Below, piece by piece: positions 46,939-56,219 of a DNA stretch of 64,000 bases. Both the position numbers and the translations under genes were made by a program. How positions within the stretch are numbered: position 1 is the stretch's first letter; the number at the start of each line of letters is the position of its first letter. Source of the DNA: CAZBNB01 sp964493245 (GTDB taxonomy: Bacteria > Pseudomonadota > Gammaproteobacteria > Legionellales > Legionellaceae); contig CAZBNB010000008.1 of NCBI GenBank assembly GCA_964493245.1, forward strand, positions 29,486 through 93,485. The letters are read 5' to 3'. Under the pieces are notes generated by a model. That model saw only the letters and a program-made list of their open reading frames with translations, did no database searches and was not told the DNA's origin.

Positions 46939-47115
46939 TTTTGTCTCCCTTCATTTTCCCCTACAACTGTATAAATTATAGACCATTTAATTGAAGATAG
47001 TTTTCAGCCTAACATTCATGTCGTAACGTCATGAATCTGTCACATTCAGCGTAGGTGTTTGATGTATTGAAGCGTTTTTTATGCATAACTTGCGCACATG
47101 CGCAAGTTATATTAA

Positions 47116-49041
47116 TCAACTGAATGAGAACGCTCGGCTATCTTGTTGCATGGTATTCTCTCCTTTTCTTTTTTCCGCCATACCTCGTTGCTTCTGTAAT
47201 AAAATAGACGTCACATTGGTGTGATGTCCATGTAAATTGTGTTTACTCTGGTGAAATGTGAGTGATCTAGTCAATAAATCGTCTTGTATGTCTCGTATTT
47301 TTTCTACTTCCTGCATAGCGCCATTTTTCTGACACATACGTATTCGCTTATCTAAACTCTCAAGAACAAGCAACACACTATTGTGCTTCATATGCAAACA
47401 AAAGGGGCTTATCAATATCGACATTAATTTCTCTAACTCAACAAAAGGCAAATGTTTTAAAACAAGATCCAAACGCTCATTTTCAATTAAATGGTAAAAT
47501 TTACTTAGGTTTTTGCGAAAAAATGACAACATGATTTCAAAAAATTCGGCATTAGATGTTGCAATTTGATTACGAGTTTCAGCTCTGTTTTCATATAGGG
47601 TATTAAAAAACGCTGTCACTAAATTTATCCCATCTTTATTTTCCTGTGTTTTCTGCTCGAAAAACTTGCTATTTTGAGGGGTGCGAGGAGTAGAGGAAGA
47701 TGATGTGGATGTTAATTTAAAATCATGCGAACTTTTTTCTGAAGAGATGGTCTTTTCTGTACTACAGCTCAATGTCAGGGGGCTGCATAAGTTGTTCTTC
47801 TCTAAAATCTTAATTAAAGCATGAACATCATTTTGTACGAATGCCTCCATCATAAGAGCAAAGGTCGTTTTTTTGGTTTTTTTTATGATTGGGTTGATAT
47901 GGGATGATGTTGAATCATCATTATCCACAGACAACTCTATGTCCGAGACTTTTTTACCAATTCTTTTGGGTGATTGAACCGTTGTCATGACTGTTTTTTG
48001 TCGCGTGTCTTCCGATATCTCGAGTTCACTCGATGTGGATATGTCGTGATTCGGTAATGTTGTTACGCTCATCTCCGCATTGAGTTCGAAGCCCGATTTT
48101 GTGTTGATATCAGGCTGTGTGGCAGTGGGTTCACTCGATTCTGTATAGATATCAAGCTGTGTAGCAGTGGGTTCACTCGACTCTGTATAGGTATCAAGCT
48201 GTGTGGCAGTGAGCTCAATCGATTCCGTAGTGATATCAGGCTGTGTAGCATTGGATTCACTCGATTCTACATAGATATCAGAGCATATAGCAGTGAGTTC
48301 GAGCGATTTTGTGGTGATATCAGTTTGTGCAACAGGGTGTATGTTGGGTACTTTATCATACAGTGCTTTAATTATTTTAGACTCGAGTGACCCAACAAGA
48401 TATTTGTTTTCAACTAACACCTCTATATTAGATAAAACCCTACGTAATTCGTCAGTAGTGAAATAATTTATACAAGAAATGCCTAAAAGAGACTCCATGA
48501 CTTTAATAGGAATGGGAGAAAGATGTTTATAGTGCGCCAACACAGCAAGATTATCGAATAAAGATTTTATTTCTTTACTTGAAACTCTCGCTCCTGATTT
48601 AGCTAATTCAGGAAGTAAATTATATTCATACGGGTCTCCGATAAGAATCGACGGATCTAATAAACCGTGTTTGCATAACATTACGGAAAAATCCAGCAAT
48701 GTGTGAGGCAAACTAGGAGCCATCAAGAAATAGCCTTGAGCTCTATAATACAAAAGTGCTAATTCCTCTTTTTGAATCCGATCTTTATTTTTTAATTTTG
48801 AATCTTCCAGTATGGTCTTGAAAGCATAAAAAGTGTCTTGTATTGTCTGTATCTTCACGCGTTCACTGAAGTTTTTTATTAAAAAATGACCCAGTGATTT
48901 TTCAGATAAAATACGATCAACCAAAGACACTTCGTTTTCTTCTTCATTAAACTTAGTTTTTTTGAGGGGCAGACTGTTGGATTTTGTGGTGATAATTTCT
49001 TTACGTTTTTTATCTTGCATTTCAGTGGCATCCTCACGCAT
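47116..49041 (-). CDS. Large orphan protein with 14-residue repeats, effector candidate
   Basis: A 641-residue soluble protein, no signal peptide. The N-terminus has basic clusters like a nuclear localisation signal (DKKRK at 10-14, LPLKKTKF at about 24-31) and more lie at KRIGKK and IIKKTKK. Residues about 238-321 are roughly six units of 14 residues (TATQLDIYTESSEP). The rest is helical and leucine-rich. A Ser/Thr-rich linker (STSSSSTPRTP) precedes the C-terminal helical region. No enzyme motif is recognised. In a Legionella-like organism such a protein is a candidate secreted effector, but no secretion signal can be proven here. Confidence 0.65.
   Translation of the reverse strand: MREDATEMQDKKRKEIITTKSNSLPLKKTKFNEEENEVSLVDRILSEKSLGHFLIKNFSERVKIQTIQDTFYAFKTILEDSKLKNKDRIQKEELALLYYRAQGYFLMAPSLPHTLLDFSVMLCKHGLLDPSILIGDPYEYNLLPELAKSGARVSSKEIKSLFDNLAVLAHYKHLSPIPIKVMESLLGISCINYFTTDELRRVLSNIEVLVENKYLVGSLESKIIKALYDKVPNIHPVAQTDITTKSLELTAICSDIYVESSESNATQPDITTESIELTATQLDTYTESSEPTATQLDIYTESSEPTATQPDINTKSGFELNAEMSVTTLPNHDISTSSELEISEDTRQKTVMTTVQSPKRIGKKVSDIELSVDNDDSTSSHINPIIKKTKKTTFALMMEAFVQNDVHALIKILEKNNLCSPLTLSCSTEKTISSEKSSHDFKLTSTSSSSTPRTPQNSKFFEQKTQENKDGINLVTAFFNTLYENRAETRNQIATSNAEFFEIMLSFFRKNLSKFYHLIENERLDLVLKHLPFVELEKLMSILISPFCLHMKHNSVLLVLESLDKRIRMCQKNGAMQEVEKIRDIQDDLLTRSLTFHQSKHNLHGHHTNVTSILLQKQRGMAEKRKGENTMQQDSRAFSFS
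48079..48330 (-). repeat. 42-base tandem repeats within the orphan gene
   Basis: The DNA encoding the 14-residue units repeats with a period of 42 bases, about six units, most similar in the middle (TATCAAGCTGTG... pieces at 48147 and 48189). Unit number could change by slippage. Confidence 0.7.
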
Positions 49042-49132
49042 TTATCTAATAAAATAGATAAATTGTAAGCTAAACAAAGCCATGCTGTCAATTATTTAAT
49101 CATCAAGATTATTTTATGACCTGTATTGAGTG

Positions 49133-49540
49133 CTAAGATTTCGTAAACAACTTTAGAACAATGCTTCTCATTCTGGCGATTTCACTGGGATTGAATTCTT
49201 TATAACTGGTACTGCCAATGTTCAAGCAAACGTGGATGTTATCGCCTACACCTTTTAATAAATCTACGCCAGATAACTTAAGCAGTTCGATATCATTGCG
49301 AATATCGGTAGCCCAGTTATCAAGATAAGTCATTTCAGTAAATACGGCCAAAAACACGTGGTTTTCTTCTTGCAAATACAATACTTTCGGTGAGTCTGAT
49401 TCACTTGATTTTTCAATAGGAATAATGAAATTCGCTTTGATGAATTCTAAATAGGCTTTGTTAGCATGCTGATTGTCACCTTGTGACTGTAGTGCTTCTT
49501 GGATTGATTGCTCCAGCATTGTAGACATTGAATTATTCAT
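49133..49540 (-). CDS. SseB-like protein
   Basis: A 135-residue cytoplasmic protein. It resembles the SseB N-terminal domain family: FIKANFIIPIEK, VLYLQEENHVFLAVFTEMTY, LSGVDLLKGVGDNIHVCLN and NPSEIARMRSIV. Function of the family is poorly defined (enhanced serine sensitivity in E. coli). The start at 49540 (MNNSMSTMLEQ) was chosen; the upstream in-frame ATG at 49609 would overlap the divergent transporter gene. Confidence 0.65.
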   Translation of the reverse strand: MNNSMSTMLEQSIQEALQSQGDNQHANKAYLEFIKANFIIPIEKSSESDSPKVLYLQEENHVFLAVFTEMTYLDNWATDIRNDIELLKLSGVDLLKGVGDNIHVCLNIGSTSYKEFNPSEIARMRSIVLKLFTKS

Positions 49541-49597
49541 TGAAATGAGAAGATGCCGTAGTATACTATCTATCCTCCCAACTTGTATAGGTGGTAT

Positions 49598-50893
49598 ATG
49601 ATGCGTCAAAAACAGACTGATTCACTGACACCCTTGCGAAATCATTTAGGTTACGCTTGGTTGATTTGGGGGCTTGCTGCGACCTTTTATTTCTCAGATT
49701 ATATGGCGCGTGTTGCGCCGGGCGTCATGCATCGCTTTTTGCAACAAGATTTTGGTATCAATGAAGTTGGTTTTGCTACCCTGACGGCCTTTTTCTATAT
49801 CCCCTACATTGTGATGCAGATTCCCGTTGGCTTAACGGTGGACCGTATTCCAGTACGTTATATTTTAACATTAATGTCTATGCTCACCGCTGTTGGTTGT
49901 TGTGTGTTTGCTTCTGCCCATGGTTTGGTGGTTGCTTCTTTTGCGCGCTTACTGATTGGATTCAGTGCTGCATTTGCATTTATTTCTGCATTGCGTTTGG
50001 CAACGTCATGGTTCCCGCCAGCGATGCTTGGGTTATTGGCTGGATTGACACAAGCATTGGGTATGTTGGGTGCGTCAGCAGGTCAGGCGCCGTTATCATT
50101 TCTAGTCAATATGATTGGATGGCGAGATAGCATGCTGGTTATCGGCGTGTTTTTCGTCTTTTTGTCTATTTTATTGTTTATTTACATTCAGGATAAACCG
50201 CTTGCAACGCGTACAGAAGAACGTTCACAGGTGCCAGCTAAATTAAATATTTTTCAAAGCTTACGCATTGTTATGTCATCGAAACAAACTTGGTGTAATG
50301 CCTTGTATGCTGGTTTTTTATACGCTCCGACAGCGGTTATTGGTGAGGCGATTGGACCGGCTTATTTGCAGTATGGACGTGGCTTAACCGCATATGCGGC
50401 TGCGTTTTCAACAGGGTTAATTTTTATTGGTTGGGTAATTGGCGGCCCATTGACAGGCTTTATTTCTGATCGTGTGGGAAAACGCAAACCTTGTATGATA
50501 TTTTCAGCTATTTGTGGCGTGATATTTACTTCTTTATTTGTCTTTTATCCCAACATGACTCGAAATGAAGCTTACATCATTTTCTTCTTGTTTGGTTTAA
50601 CCAACACCGGTGTTTCGATTGCTTATGCTGTTTCAACTGAATTAAATCAGCGGATGGTTGTGGGGACTGCTATTGCATTTACCAATATGATGTCTATATT
50701 TATTGGAGCAAGTTTACAGCCATTGGTCGGGCACTTGGTTGATTTGGTTTCAGGTATGCGGGCTTATCATGTTGAAACGTTGTTATTAAGCGATTTTCAG
50801 TTTGGTTTACGTATTCTGCCATTGTCATCTTTGGTTGCATTGATTTTGGCTTTATTTGTGAAGGAAACATATTGTCGGCCAATTAAAAATTAG
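49598..50893 (+). CDS. Major facilitator superfamily transporter
   Basis: A 431-residue polytopic transporter with about 12 hydrophobic helices. MFS signatures include GLTVDRIPVRYILT after helix 2 and GFISDRVGKRKP after helix 8. YAWLIWGLAATFYFSDYMARV is the first helix, similar to the Pht and glycerol-3-phosphate-like families; in Legionella, Pht transporters import amino acids and other nutrients. Substrate cannot be assigned. AGGTGG lies four bases before ATG 49598 (49601 is an alternative). It is divergent from the SseB-like gene. Confidence 0.85.
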   Translation: MMRQKQTDSLTPLRNHLGYAWLIWGLAATFYFSDYMARVAPGVMHRFLQQDFGINEVGFATLTAFFYIPYIVMQIPVGLTVDRIPVRYILTLMSMLTAVGCCVFASAHGLVVASFARLLIGFSAAFAFISALRLATSWFPPAMLGLLAGLTQALGMLGASAGQAPLSFLVNMIGWRDSMLVIGVFFVFLSILLFIYIQDKPLATRTEERSQVPAKLNIFQSLRIVMSSKQTWCNALYAGFLYAPTAVIGEAIGPAYLQYGRGLTAYAAAFSTGLIFIGWVIGGPLTGFISDRVGKRKPCMIFSAICGVIFTSLFVFYPNMTRNEAYIIFFLFGLTNTGVSIAYAVSTELNQRMVVGTAIAFTNMMSIFIGASLQPLVGHLVDLVSGMRAYHVETLLLSDFQFGLRILPLSSLVALILALFVKETYCRPIKN

Positions 50894-50931
50894 TATTTTT
50901 GGGCGTACAAATCAGTTTTAAGGGAGAAATT

Positions 50932-52335
50932 ATGAAAAAATTATTGGGATTTGTTCTTATTATTGTTGCATTGGCACTCGGGTCCTATTATGGCATGGGG
51001 GTACTGACAGAGCGTGCGATTAAAAAGAATATCGATGTATTAAATCGTGCCAATAATTTAAATGTGGTTTTGAAATCATATCATCGTGGCCTGTTTCACT
51101 CCAACGCGGTGCTTGATTGGACGCTTAATCCAGGATCATCGGATGCAGCGCATCCCTCTCTGGTGATTAATATGCCGTTGGTGATTGGGCATGGTCCGAT
51201 CATTTTTTCTCAAAATAAAATATTGTTTGGATTAGGGCAGGCGACAGGGACTGTGGCATTACCATTTAATGATCCTAAAATGGCAATACAGTTTACTGCG
51301 CAATCGATAAAACCAGTCATACATCTTGCGGTGTTTGTTTCTTATTTCAATCAAACGACCATTAAATTGGTGATTCCTTCATTTGATTTGGTGGGGGCTA
51401 ATCAAACATTCAAGGTCAATTCCAAAGGCGTGAATGTCGATGTGCACATTGCTGCTGCACATAAAAAAATTCATGGTGTGATGTTCTTGGATAACATTAC
51501 GTGGATGAAAGACCAGACACAAGCAACTTTGGACCAAGTGAAAAGCGATTATGTCATGCATTTGAGTCGTGAAGGCCTGTCATTAGGTAACGCCAATGTC
51601 TCGATACCACATTTTGCTGTTATACAACAAGGGCATAAAATATTTGAAATACAAGATGTGAATTTGCACTCTGAAAACGGCGTCTCCAAAGGATTATTTA
51701 ATTCAACCTTACAAGCCAGTATTAACAAATTATTTTTAAATCAAAAAAGTTATACCGCTTGTGAGTTGTCGGTTGATATTAATCATTTGGATGCAGCCAC
51801 ATTAACAGACATTAACACTAAATTATCGAAAATGAGTCAAGCAGATCAAACGATGCAGCAAAATCTACTGTTTTCGATTTTAGCTGACCTACCTGTGTTA
51901 TTGAATAAAGGCGGAGAACTTAAGGTATCTAAGCTTCATGTTATGACATCTGAGGGCGATGTGACGGCTAATGCTTGCGTTACTTTCCCCAAAGAGGCGA
52001 TTACCAATCCCTTTTTGTTAGTACAAAAAATAAAAGGCCAAGGTAAAATTATGTTTGCTGAACCGCTTTTGAAACGGTATATGTTAAATGCGATTATGAG
52101 ACAAGCCCAGCAGCACCGAACACCTGTAAGCGACCAACTCAGTGCAGTGCAGTTGCCAGCGGAAAACTTACTTGAGGACGGTTATAAACAACAAGTCAGC
52201 GAAAAAATAAATACATTGGTTCAATCTGGTATGCTTGTCTTAAATGGAGAAAAGTATATAGTAGAGTTGGAATTTAAAAATGGTGCGTTAAAAGTTAATG
52301 GCAAAGCATTTAATCCGAGTATGTTACAGTTATAA
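50932..52335 (+). CDS. YdgA/DUF945 family protein
   Basis: A 467-residue protein with a short cytoplasmic N-terminus, one membrane segment (LLGFVLIIVALALGSYYGMG) and a large periplasmic part. Family pattern of the DUF945 (YdgA) group: ERAIKKNIDVLNRANN, NVVLKSYHRGLFHSNAVLD and GHGPIIFSQNKILFG. The role is unknown; a relative in E. coli forms a stable inner-membrane complex. Start ATG 50932 is preceded by AGGGAGAAAT. It follows the MFS gene by 38 bases and may share its transcript. Confidence 0.8.
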   Translation: MKKLLGFVLIIVALALGSYYGMGVLTERAIKKNIDVLNRANNLNVVLKSYHRGLFHSNAVLDWTLNPGSSDAAHPSLVINMPLVIGHGPIIFSQNKILFGLGQATGTVALPFNDPKMAIQFTAQSIKPVIHLAVFVSYFNQTTIKLVIPSFDLVGANQTFKVNSKGVNVDVHIAAAHKKIHGVMFLDNITWMKDQTQATLDQVKSDYVMHLSREGLSLGNANVSIPHFAVIQQGHKIFEIQDVNLHSENGVSKGLFNSTLQASINKLFLNQKSYTACELSVDINHLDAATLTDINTKLSKMSQADQTMQQNLLFSILADLPVLLNKGGELKVSKLHVMTSEGDVTANACVTFPKEAITNPFLLVQKIKGQGKIMFAEPLLKRYMLNAIMRQAQQHRTPVSDQLSAVQLPAENLLEDGYKQQVSEKINTLVQSGMLVLNGEKYIVELEFKNGALKVNGKAFNPSMLQL

Positions 52336-52593
52336 ACTTAATCGTATTGAGTGTCGTGACCTTAGCGTACCGATCAGTGTCGTAAACGGACTTCAAGTAT
52401 CTATCAATTTGTTCGTCCAAATGTGATTTCGCTTTCAATTTTGTGATTGAGAAAAAAGGTGTACGCAGCCATGCGATGTAAATCTTTTTTCGATTGAGCA
52501 AAATTGACATTTATGCGGTTAATTTTTGTCTTTTACTTGTCGAGAAAGACGTGATTCGTTAAAATGTTTTTTTTATGTTAAGGAGTTAGAATA

Positions 52594-52875
52594 ATGACAA
52601 CAATCAGCAACGAAATAGGAGATACTACAGCTTCATTGGCTGCGAGTGTTACACAATGTGTACAAAAGTATTTTTCAGAGCTGAAAGGGACGGATCCTGT
52701 TGACTTGTATCAATTTGTTCTTGAAGAAGTCGAAACACCTTTGTTTAAAGCGGTTATGGAACATTGCAAATATAATCAATCTCGTGCTGCTGTTATGTTG
52801 GGAATCAGCCGTGGAACTTTACGCACTAAATTACGTCATTACTTTGATGATAAGTATGTTGGCTCAAGAGATTAA
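52594..52875 (+). CDS. fis: DNA-binding protein Fis
   Basis: A 93-residue nucleoid protein and global regulator. The C-terminal helix-turn-helix is plain: NQSRAAVMLGISRGTLRTKL (about 66-85). The N-terminal part contains the dimer/helix segment DLYQFVLEEVETPLFKAVME. The usual partner dusB is absent upstream. Legionella relatives carry several Fis paralogues linked to the life-cycle switch, so this may be one of a set. Confidence 0.92.
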   Translation: MTTISNEIGDTTASLAASVTQCVQKYFSELKGTDPVDLYQFVLEEVETPLFKAVMEHCKYNQSRAAVMLGISRGTLRTKLRHYFDDKYVGSRD

Positions 52876-53030
52876 TTGAGAGCTAGAAATCGATTGTTAA
52901 CGCGTTATTATTTTCAAGCTTTCCAAATATTTCATCGCGATTCAATTTTTCACACAAATGTAACATGTGTGAATGGCAACAAATTTAGACTGTTTTCTCG
53001 CGCCAATGAACACTTTTTCAGTTAATGTTT

Positions 53031-53048
53031 TGCCCACGTAGGTGGGCA
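53031..53048. repeat. Short palindrome TGCCCAC-GTAG-GTGGGCA
   Basis: A 7-base stem followed by TCCATGACG. The TCCAT tail is shared with the hairpins at 5900 and 45147, and the sequence type is common in many bacterial intergenic regions. Confidence 0.55.
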
Positions 53049-53185
53049 TCCATGACGAGTGTTAGAGAGTCTAGGATTTATCAGCAAGTACAGGATGATG
53101 TGTCCTTGTAATCGGGACAGTAAGACGAGATCAACTGAATGGTAAAATAGCGCGTGCAATGATGATGCAACTTTAAGAAAAAGTG

Positions 53186-53260
53186 CCATCATTGCGAGCA
53201 AAGCGAGACAATCCAGTGTGTGATGGATTGCCTCGTCGCTCCGCTTCTCGTAATGACGAA
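53186..53260. repeat. Dispersed palindrome with CGAGACAATCC / GGATTGCCTCGTCGC
   Basis: The left part TCATTGCGAGCAAAGCGAG and the right part CTCCGCTTCTCGTAATGACG are inverted repeats flanking AATCCAGTGTGTGATGGATT. This form is a widespread intergenic palindrome in intracellular bacteria, from memory. It is non-coding. Confidence 0.65.
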
Positions 53261-53371
53261 TACCTCTTAAAATTTAGCGTTATTGATAGCTCAGGTGACA
53301 AGAGGTTTATTAGCGAGCAAAACGTTTACCTTGAATAACATGGAGTTACAGATTTATTAGGGATAGGTGCT

Positions 53372-54925
53372 GTGTTCAGGTTTCTTGCGATTATTTTATT
53401 TTTTTTCTTAACTGCCTGTATGGTTGGTCCGAATTATAAAGAGCCAACAAAGCCTGTTACGCCTCATTGGAAAAAATACGGTAAACATATTAAAGAAACA
53501 TCTTTGCGCAATGCAAATTGGTGGAAGGTGTTCCACGATCCTACCTTAACCAAGCTTATCTATTTAGGTTATCAACATAATTTATCTATACAAAGTGCTG
53601 CCGCAAAAGTATTACAAATGCGCGCTCAATTGGCTCAATCTGTAGGTGATTTGTATCCACAGCAACAATTATTGAATGGTAATTTTACTTATCAACGGAT
53701 CGGTGGTCAGTCGCTACAATTTGTGTTGCCATCGAGTTTAGATACCGTTTTTGTCAGTGCGACAGCGACTTGGGAGTTGGATTTTTGGGGAAAATATCGC
53801 CGTACTATTTTGTCAAATGATGCGGCTTTTTTAGCCTCTTATGCTGCCTATGATAATGCGTTGGTTTCTTTGACAGCGGATATCGCACTCACATATATCC
53901 AAATCCGCACCACAGAAAGTTTGATAGTAGTAACCAAAAACAACATTTTGGTACAAAAAGAGTCGCTACGCTTAGCAACGGCTCGTTATACGGCAGGAGA
54001 GACCAATTTATTAGATGTGGAAGAAGCACAAACCGTTTTAAGCCAAACGGAAGCCTCATTGCCCCCTCTGATCAGTCAATTGAAGCAAGATAAAGATACT
54101 TTAGGCGTGTTGCTTGGTACAACACCAGACAGAGTGGATGCCTTGCTGTTACCGAAACAGGGCATTCCCAAAGCACCTCGGTCTGTAGCGATTGGTATCC
54201 CGAAAGAATCCATTAGTATGCGCCCTGATGTGTATGAGGCCAGAATGGATGCAATTGCACAATCAGAGGCGATTGGCGCGGTTAAAGCACAATTGTTTCC
54301 GTCTTTTTCGCTGACAGGAACGTTTGGATTTGGTGCCAATAATATTACGCCTTCATCCTTGAATGATATTTTTAATTGGTCAAATCGAGTCGCTACGGGG
54401 GGGCCTGCCTTTAGCTGGCCGATTTTAAATTATGGTCAAATTACTAACTCCGTTCGTCAACAGGATGCCAAGTTTCAACAATCTTTATTAAGTTATATGG
54501 AGATTGTGTTAAAAGCACAAAAAGAAGTCCAAGACAACATTGTGCAATTTGTTGAAATGCAAAAATCGCAAGGCTACTTAGTCACAGCAAACAATGCTGC
54601 CGTCAAATCAACACAATTGGCTATGATTCGTTATAAAGAGGGGCAAACAGATTACACCCCGGTTTTAAATACAGAAACACAACAATTAAAAGTACAAACG
54701 TCATTGGTCAAAGCACAAGGTGATGTACCAAAGGCTCTCGTTGCATTATATCGCGCTATTGGCGGCGGTTGGCAGATCCGTGGTTGCAATGATATTGTCC
54801 CTGAATCCATGAAAAAATCGATGGTGGCAAGAACCAATTGGGGAGATTTATTAGCACAACCCAATCACCAGCCACCAACAAACAGTGCACAACAAAATAA
54901 AGAACGCTTTTTACCTGATTGGTGA
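53372..54925 (+). CDS. RND efflux outer-membrane lipoprotein (OprM/NodT type)
   Basis: A 517-residue trimeric outer-membrane channel. Lipobox FFLTAC puts the acylated Cys at residue 16; GPNYKEP follows, the family N-terminal pattern. The two OEP repeats include LTADIALTYIQIRTTES (about 168) and LKAQKEVQDNIVQFVEMQ (about 370). Start is GTG 53372. It leads the operon outer-membrane channel, adaptor, pump, an order less common than adaptor-pump-channel. It ends four bases before the adaptor gene start. Confidence 0.92.
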   Translation: MFRFLAIILFFFLTACMVGPNYKEPTKPVTPHWKKYGKHIKETSLRNANWWKVFHDPTLTKLIYLGYQHNLSIQSAAAKVLQMRAQLAQSVGDLYPQQQLLNGNFTYQRIGGQSLQFVLPSSLDTVFVSATATWELDFWGKYRRTILSNDAAFLASYAAYDNALVSLTADIALTYIQIRTTESLIVVTKNNILVQKESLRLATARYTAGETNLLDVEEAQTVLSQTEASLPPLISQLKQDKDTLGVLLGTTPDRVDALLLPKQGIPKAPRSVAIGIPKESISMRPDVYEARMDAIAQSEAIGAVKAQLFPSFSLTGTFGFGANNITPSSLNDIFNWSNRVATGGPAFSWPILNYGQITNSVRQQDAKFQQSLLSYMEIVLKAQKEVQDNIVQFVEMQKSQGYLVTANNAAVKSTQLAMIRYKEGQTDYTPVLNTETQQLKVQTSLVKAQGDVPKALVALYRAIGGGWQIRGCNDIVPESMKKSMVARTNWGDLLAQPNHQPPTNSAQQNKERFLPDW

Positions 54926-54929
54926 TCGT

Positions 54930-56219
54930 ATGCAAGTTAATAAGAAGAAAAAATCGCCTGACCATGCGACTTGGTTGCAGCGTTTACAACACGCATTTAC
55001 TCAAAAACATGTTATTTGGCAGCAGCAGTTGGCTAAGGGCAAAGCTTTTTTCTTAATCCAGCCGGGTGAAAATAAAAGCGAGCGATTTAAGCGTGTTGGT
55101 ATTGCTGTTTTGATATTGTTAATCTTGTTTTGGTTGATTAAAGGTTGTATCCCCACAGCACAGCCAACGTATCCACCGCCTCAAGTTGTGGTACGTGCAC
55201 CGATACTTGCAAAGATCACCGATTATGTGACACAGACGGGGACATTGGTCGCTTTTAATTCAGTCAATTTGGTTGCGCGGGTTGAAGGTTATTTGGACAA
55301 AAATAATTTTGTTGATGGTTCTTTTGTAGCAAAAGAGCAACTGTTATTTGTTATTGAACCGCAGCCTTACCTTGATAAGCTGAAAGAGGCTGAAGATACG
55401 GTGATTGCTAATACTGCAATCTATGAATACGACAAACTAGAATATGCCAGACAACAACGTATGTACAAACAGAATGCAACGGCATTAAACAGCGTACAAG
55501 AATGGGAAACAAAAGTTCAACAAGCAAAAGCAGATTTAGATAAATCAAAAGCCAATGCAGACAATGCCGCTATCACATACAGTTACACCCATGTTAAAGC
55601 ACCTTTTAAAGGCCGTATTGGGCGTCATTTGGTTGACGTTGGTAATTTGGTTGGTAATGGTACGGCGACTAAGTTAGCAACACTGGAGCAAATTGACCCT
55701 ATTTACGCTTATTTTAATTTGAATGAGTTGGATTTACTGACATTGCGCGCAGCGGCACATGAGCATGGTGTGAATCCTGCCGATTTAAGTAACATTCCCG
55801 CCTCTGTTAGTTTGCAAGGCAAAACTGATTTTAAATATGTTGGGCACTTAAATTTTGTTAATACCGGTTTGAATGCTTCAACGGGGACATTGGAGTTTCG
55901 TGCATTATTACCGAATCATGATTTTGAGTTATTGCCTGGTTTATTTGTTCAAGTGCGCGTGCCCATTGGTAAACCTAAATCACAACTGACGGTCCCTGCA
56001 AATGCGGTACAGTATGATCAAATTGGGTCATTTGTCATGATTGTCAATGCAACAAATGTTGTTGAAATAAGGCGTGTCACTTTAGGAACGCAAGCAGGGA
56101 GTGAAATCGCCATTCTCAAAGGCATTACAGCCAGTGATCACGTCATTATTAGCGGGCTTCAAAATGCAACGCCTGGTAATACCGTGACGCCTATCCAAAA
56201 CGGGAAACAAACGAAATGA
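54930..56219 (+). CDS. RND efflux periplasmic adaptor (membrane fusion protein)
   Basis: A 429-residue adaptor bridging pump and channel. ATG 54930. A basic cytoplasmic N-terminus of about 45 residues comes before the membrane segment (RVGIAVLILLILFWLIKG), longer than in most AcrA relatives and without a lipobox. The lipoyl-like and coiled-coil parts include VARVEGYLDKNNFVDGSFV (about 110) and the ARQQRMYKQNATAL hairpin. Beta-barrel region: HVKAPFKGRIGRHLVDVGN. The stop overlaps the pump gene by four bases. Confidence 0.9.
   Translation: MQVNKKKKSPDHATWLQRLQHAFTQKHVIWQQQLAKGKAFFLIQPGENKSERFKRVGIAVLILLILFWLIKGCIPTAQPTYPPPQVVVRAPILAKITDYVTQTGTLVAFNSVNLVARVEGYLDKNNFVDGSFVAKEQLLFVIEPQPYLDKLKEAEDTVIANTAIYEYDKLEYARQQRMYKQNATALNSVQEWETKVQQAKADLDKSKANADNAAITYSYTHVKAPFKGRIGRHLVDVGNLVGNGTATKLATLEQIDPIYAYFNLNELDLLTLRAAAHEHGVNPADLSNIPASVSLQGKTDFKYVGHLNFVNTGLNASTGTLEFRALLPNHDFELLPGLFVQVRVPIGKPKSQLTVPANAVQYDQIGSFVMIVNATNVVEIRRVTLGTQAGSEIAILKGITASDHVIISGLQNATPGNTVTPIQNGKQTK

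Larger units (their letters stand above)
52876..53371. other. Intergenic region between fis and the efflux operon
   Basis: The 496-base gap contains an inverted repeat TTCACACA-N9-TGTGTGAA at 52949-52973, a hairpin at 53031-53048 and a larger palindrome at 53186-53260. No gene is seen. The efflux promoter must lie in 53260-53371, but I cannot define it. Confidence 0.65.

Noticed and set aside
48079..48330. Possible CRISPR array
   Set aside because: The 42-base units are contiguous, translated in frame and not separated by unique spacers. No cas genes are near.
52949..52973. CRP-type operator (TTCACACA-N9-TGTGTGAA)
   Set aside because: The half-sites are oriented and spaced differently from TGTGA-N6-TCACA. 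A simple inverted repeat or hairpin is as likely.
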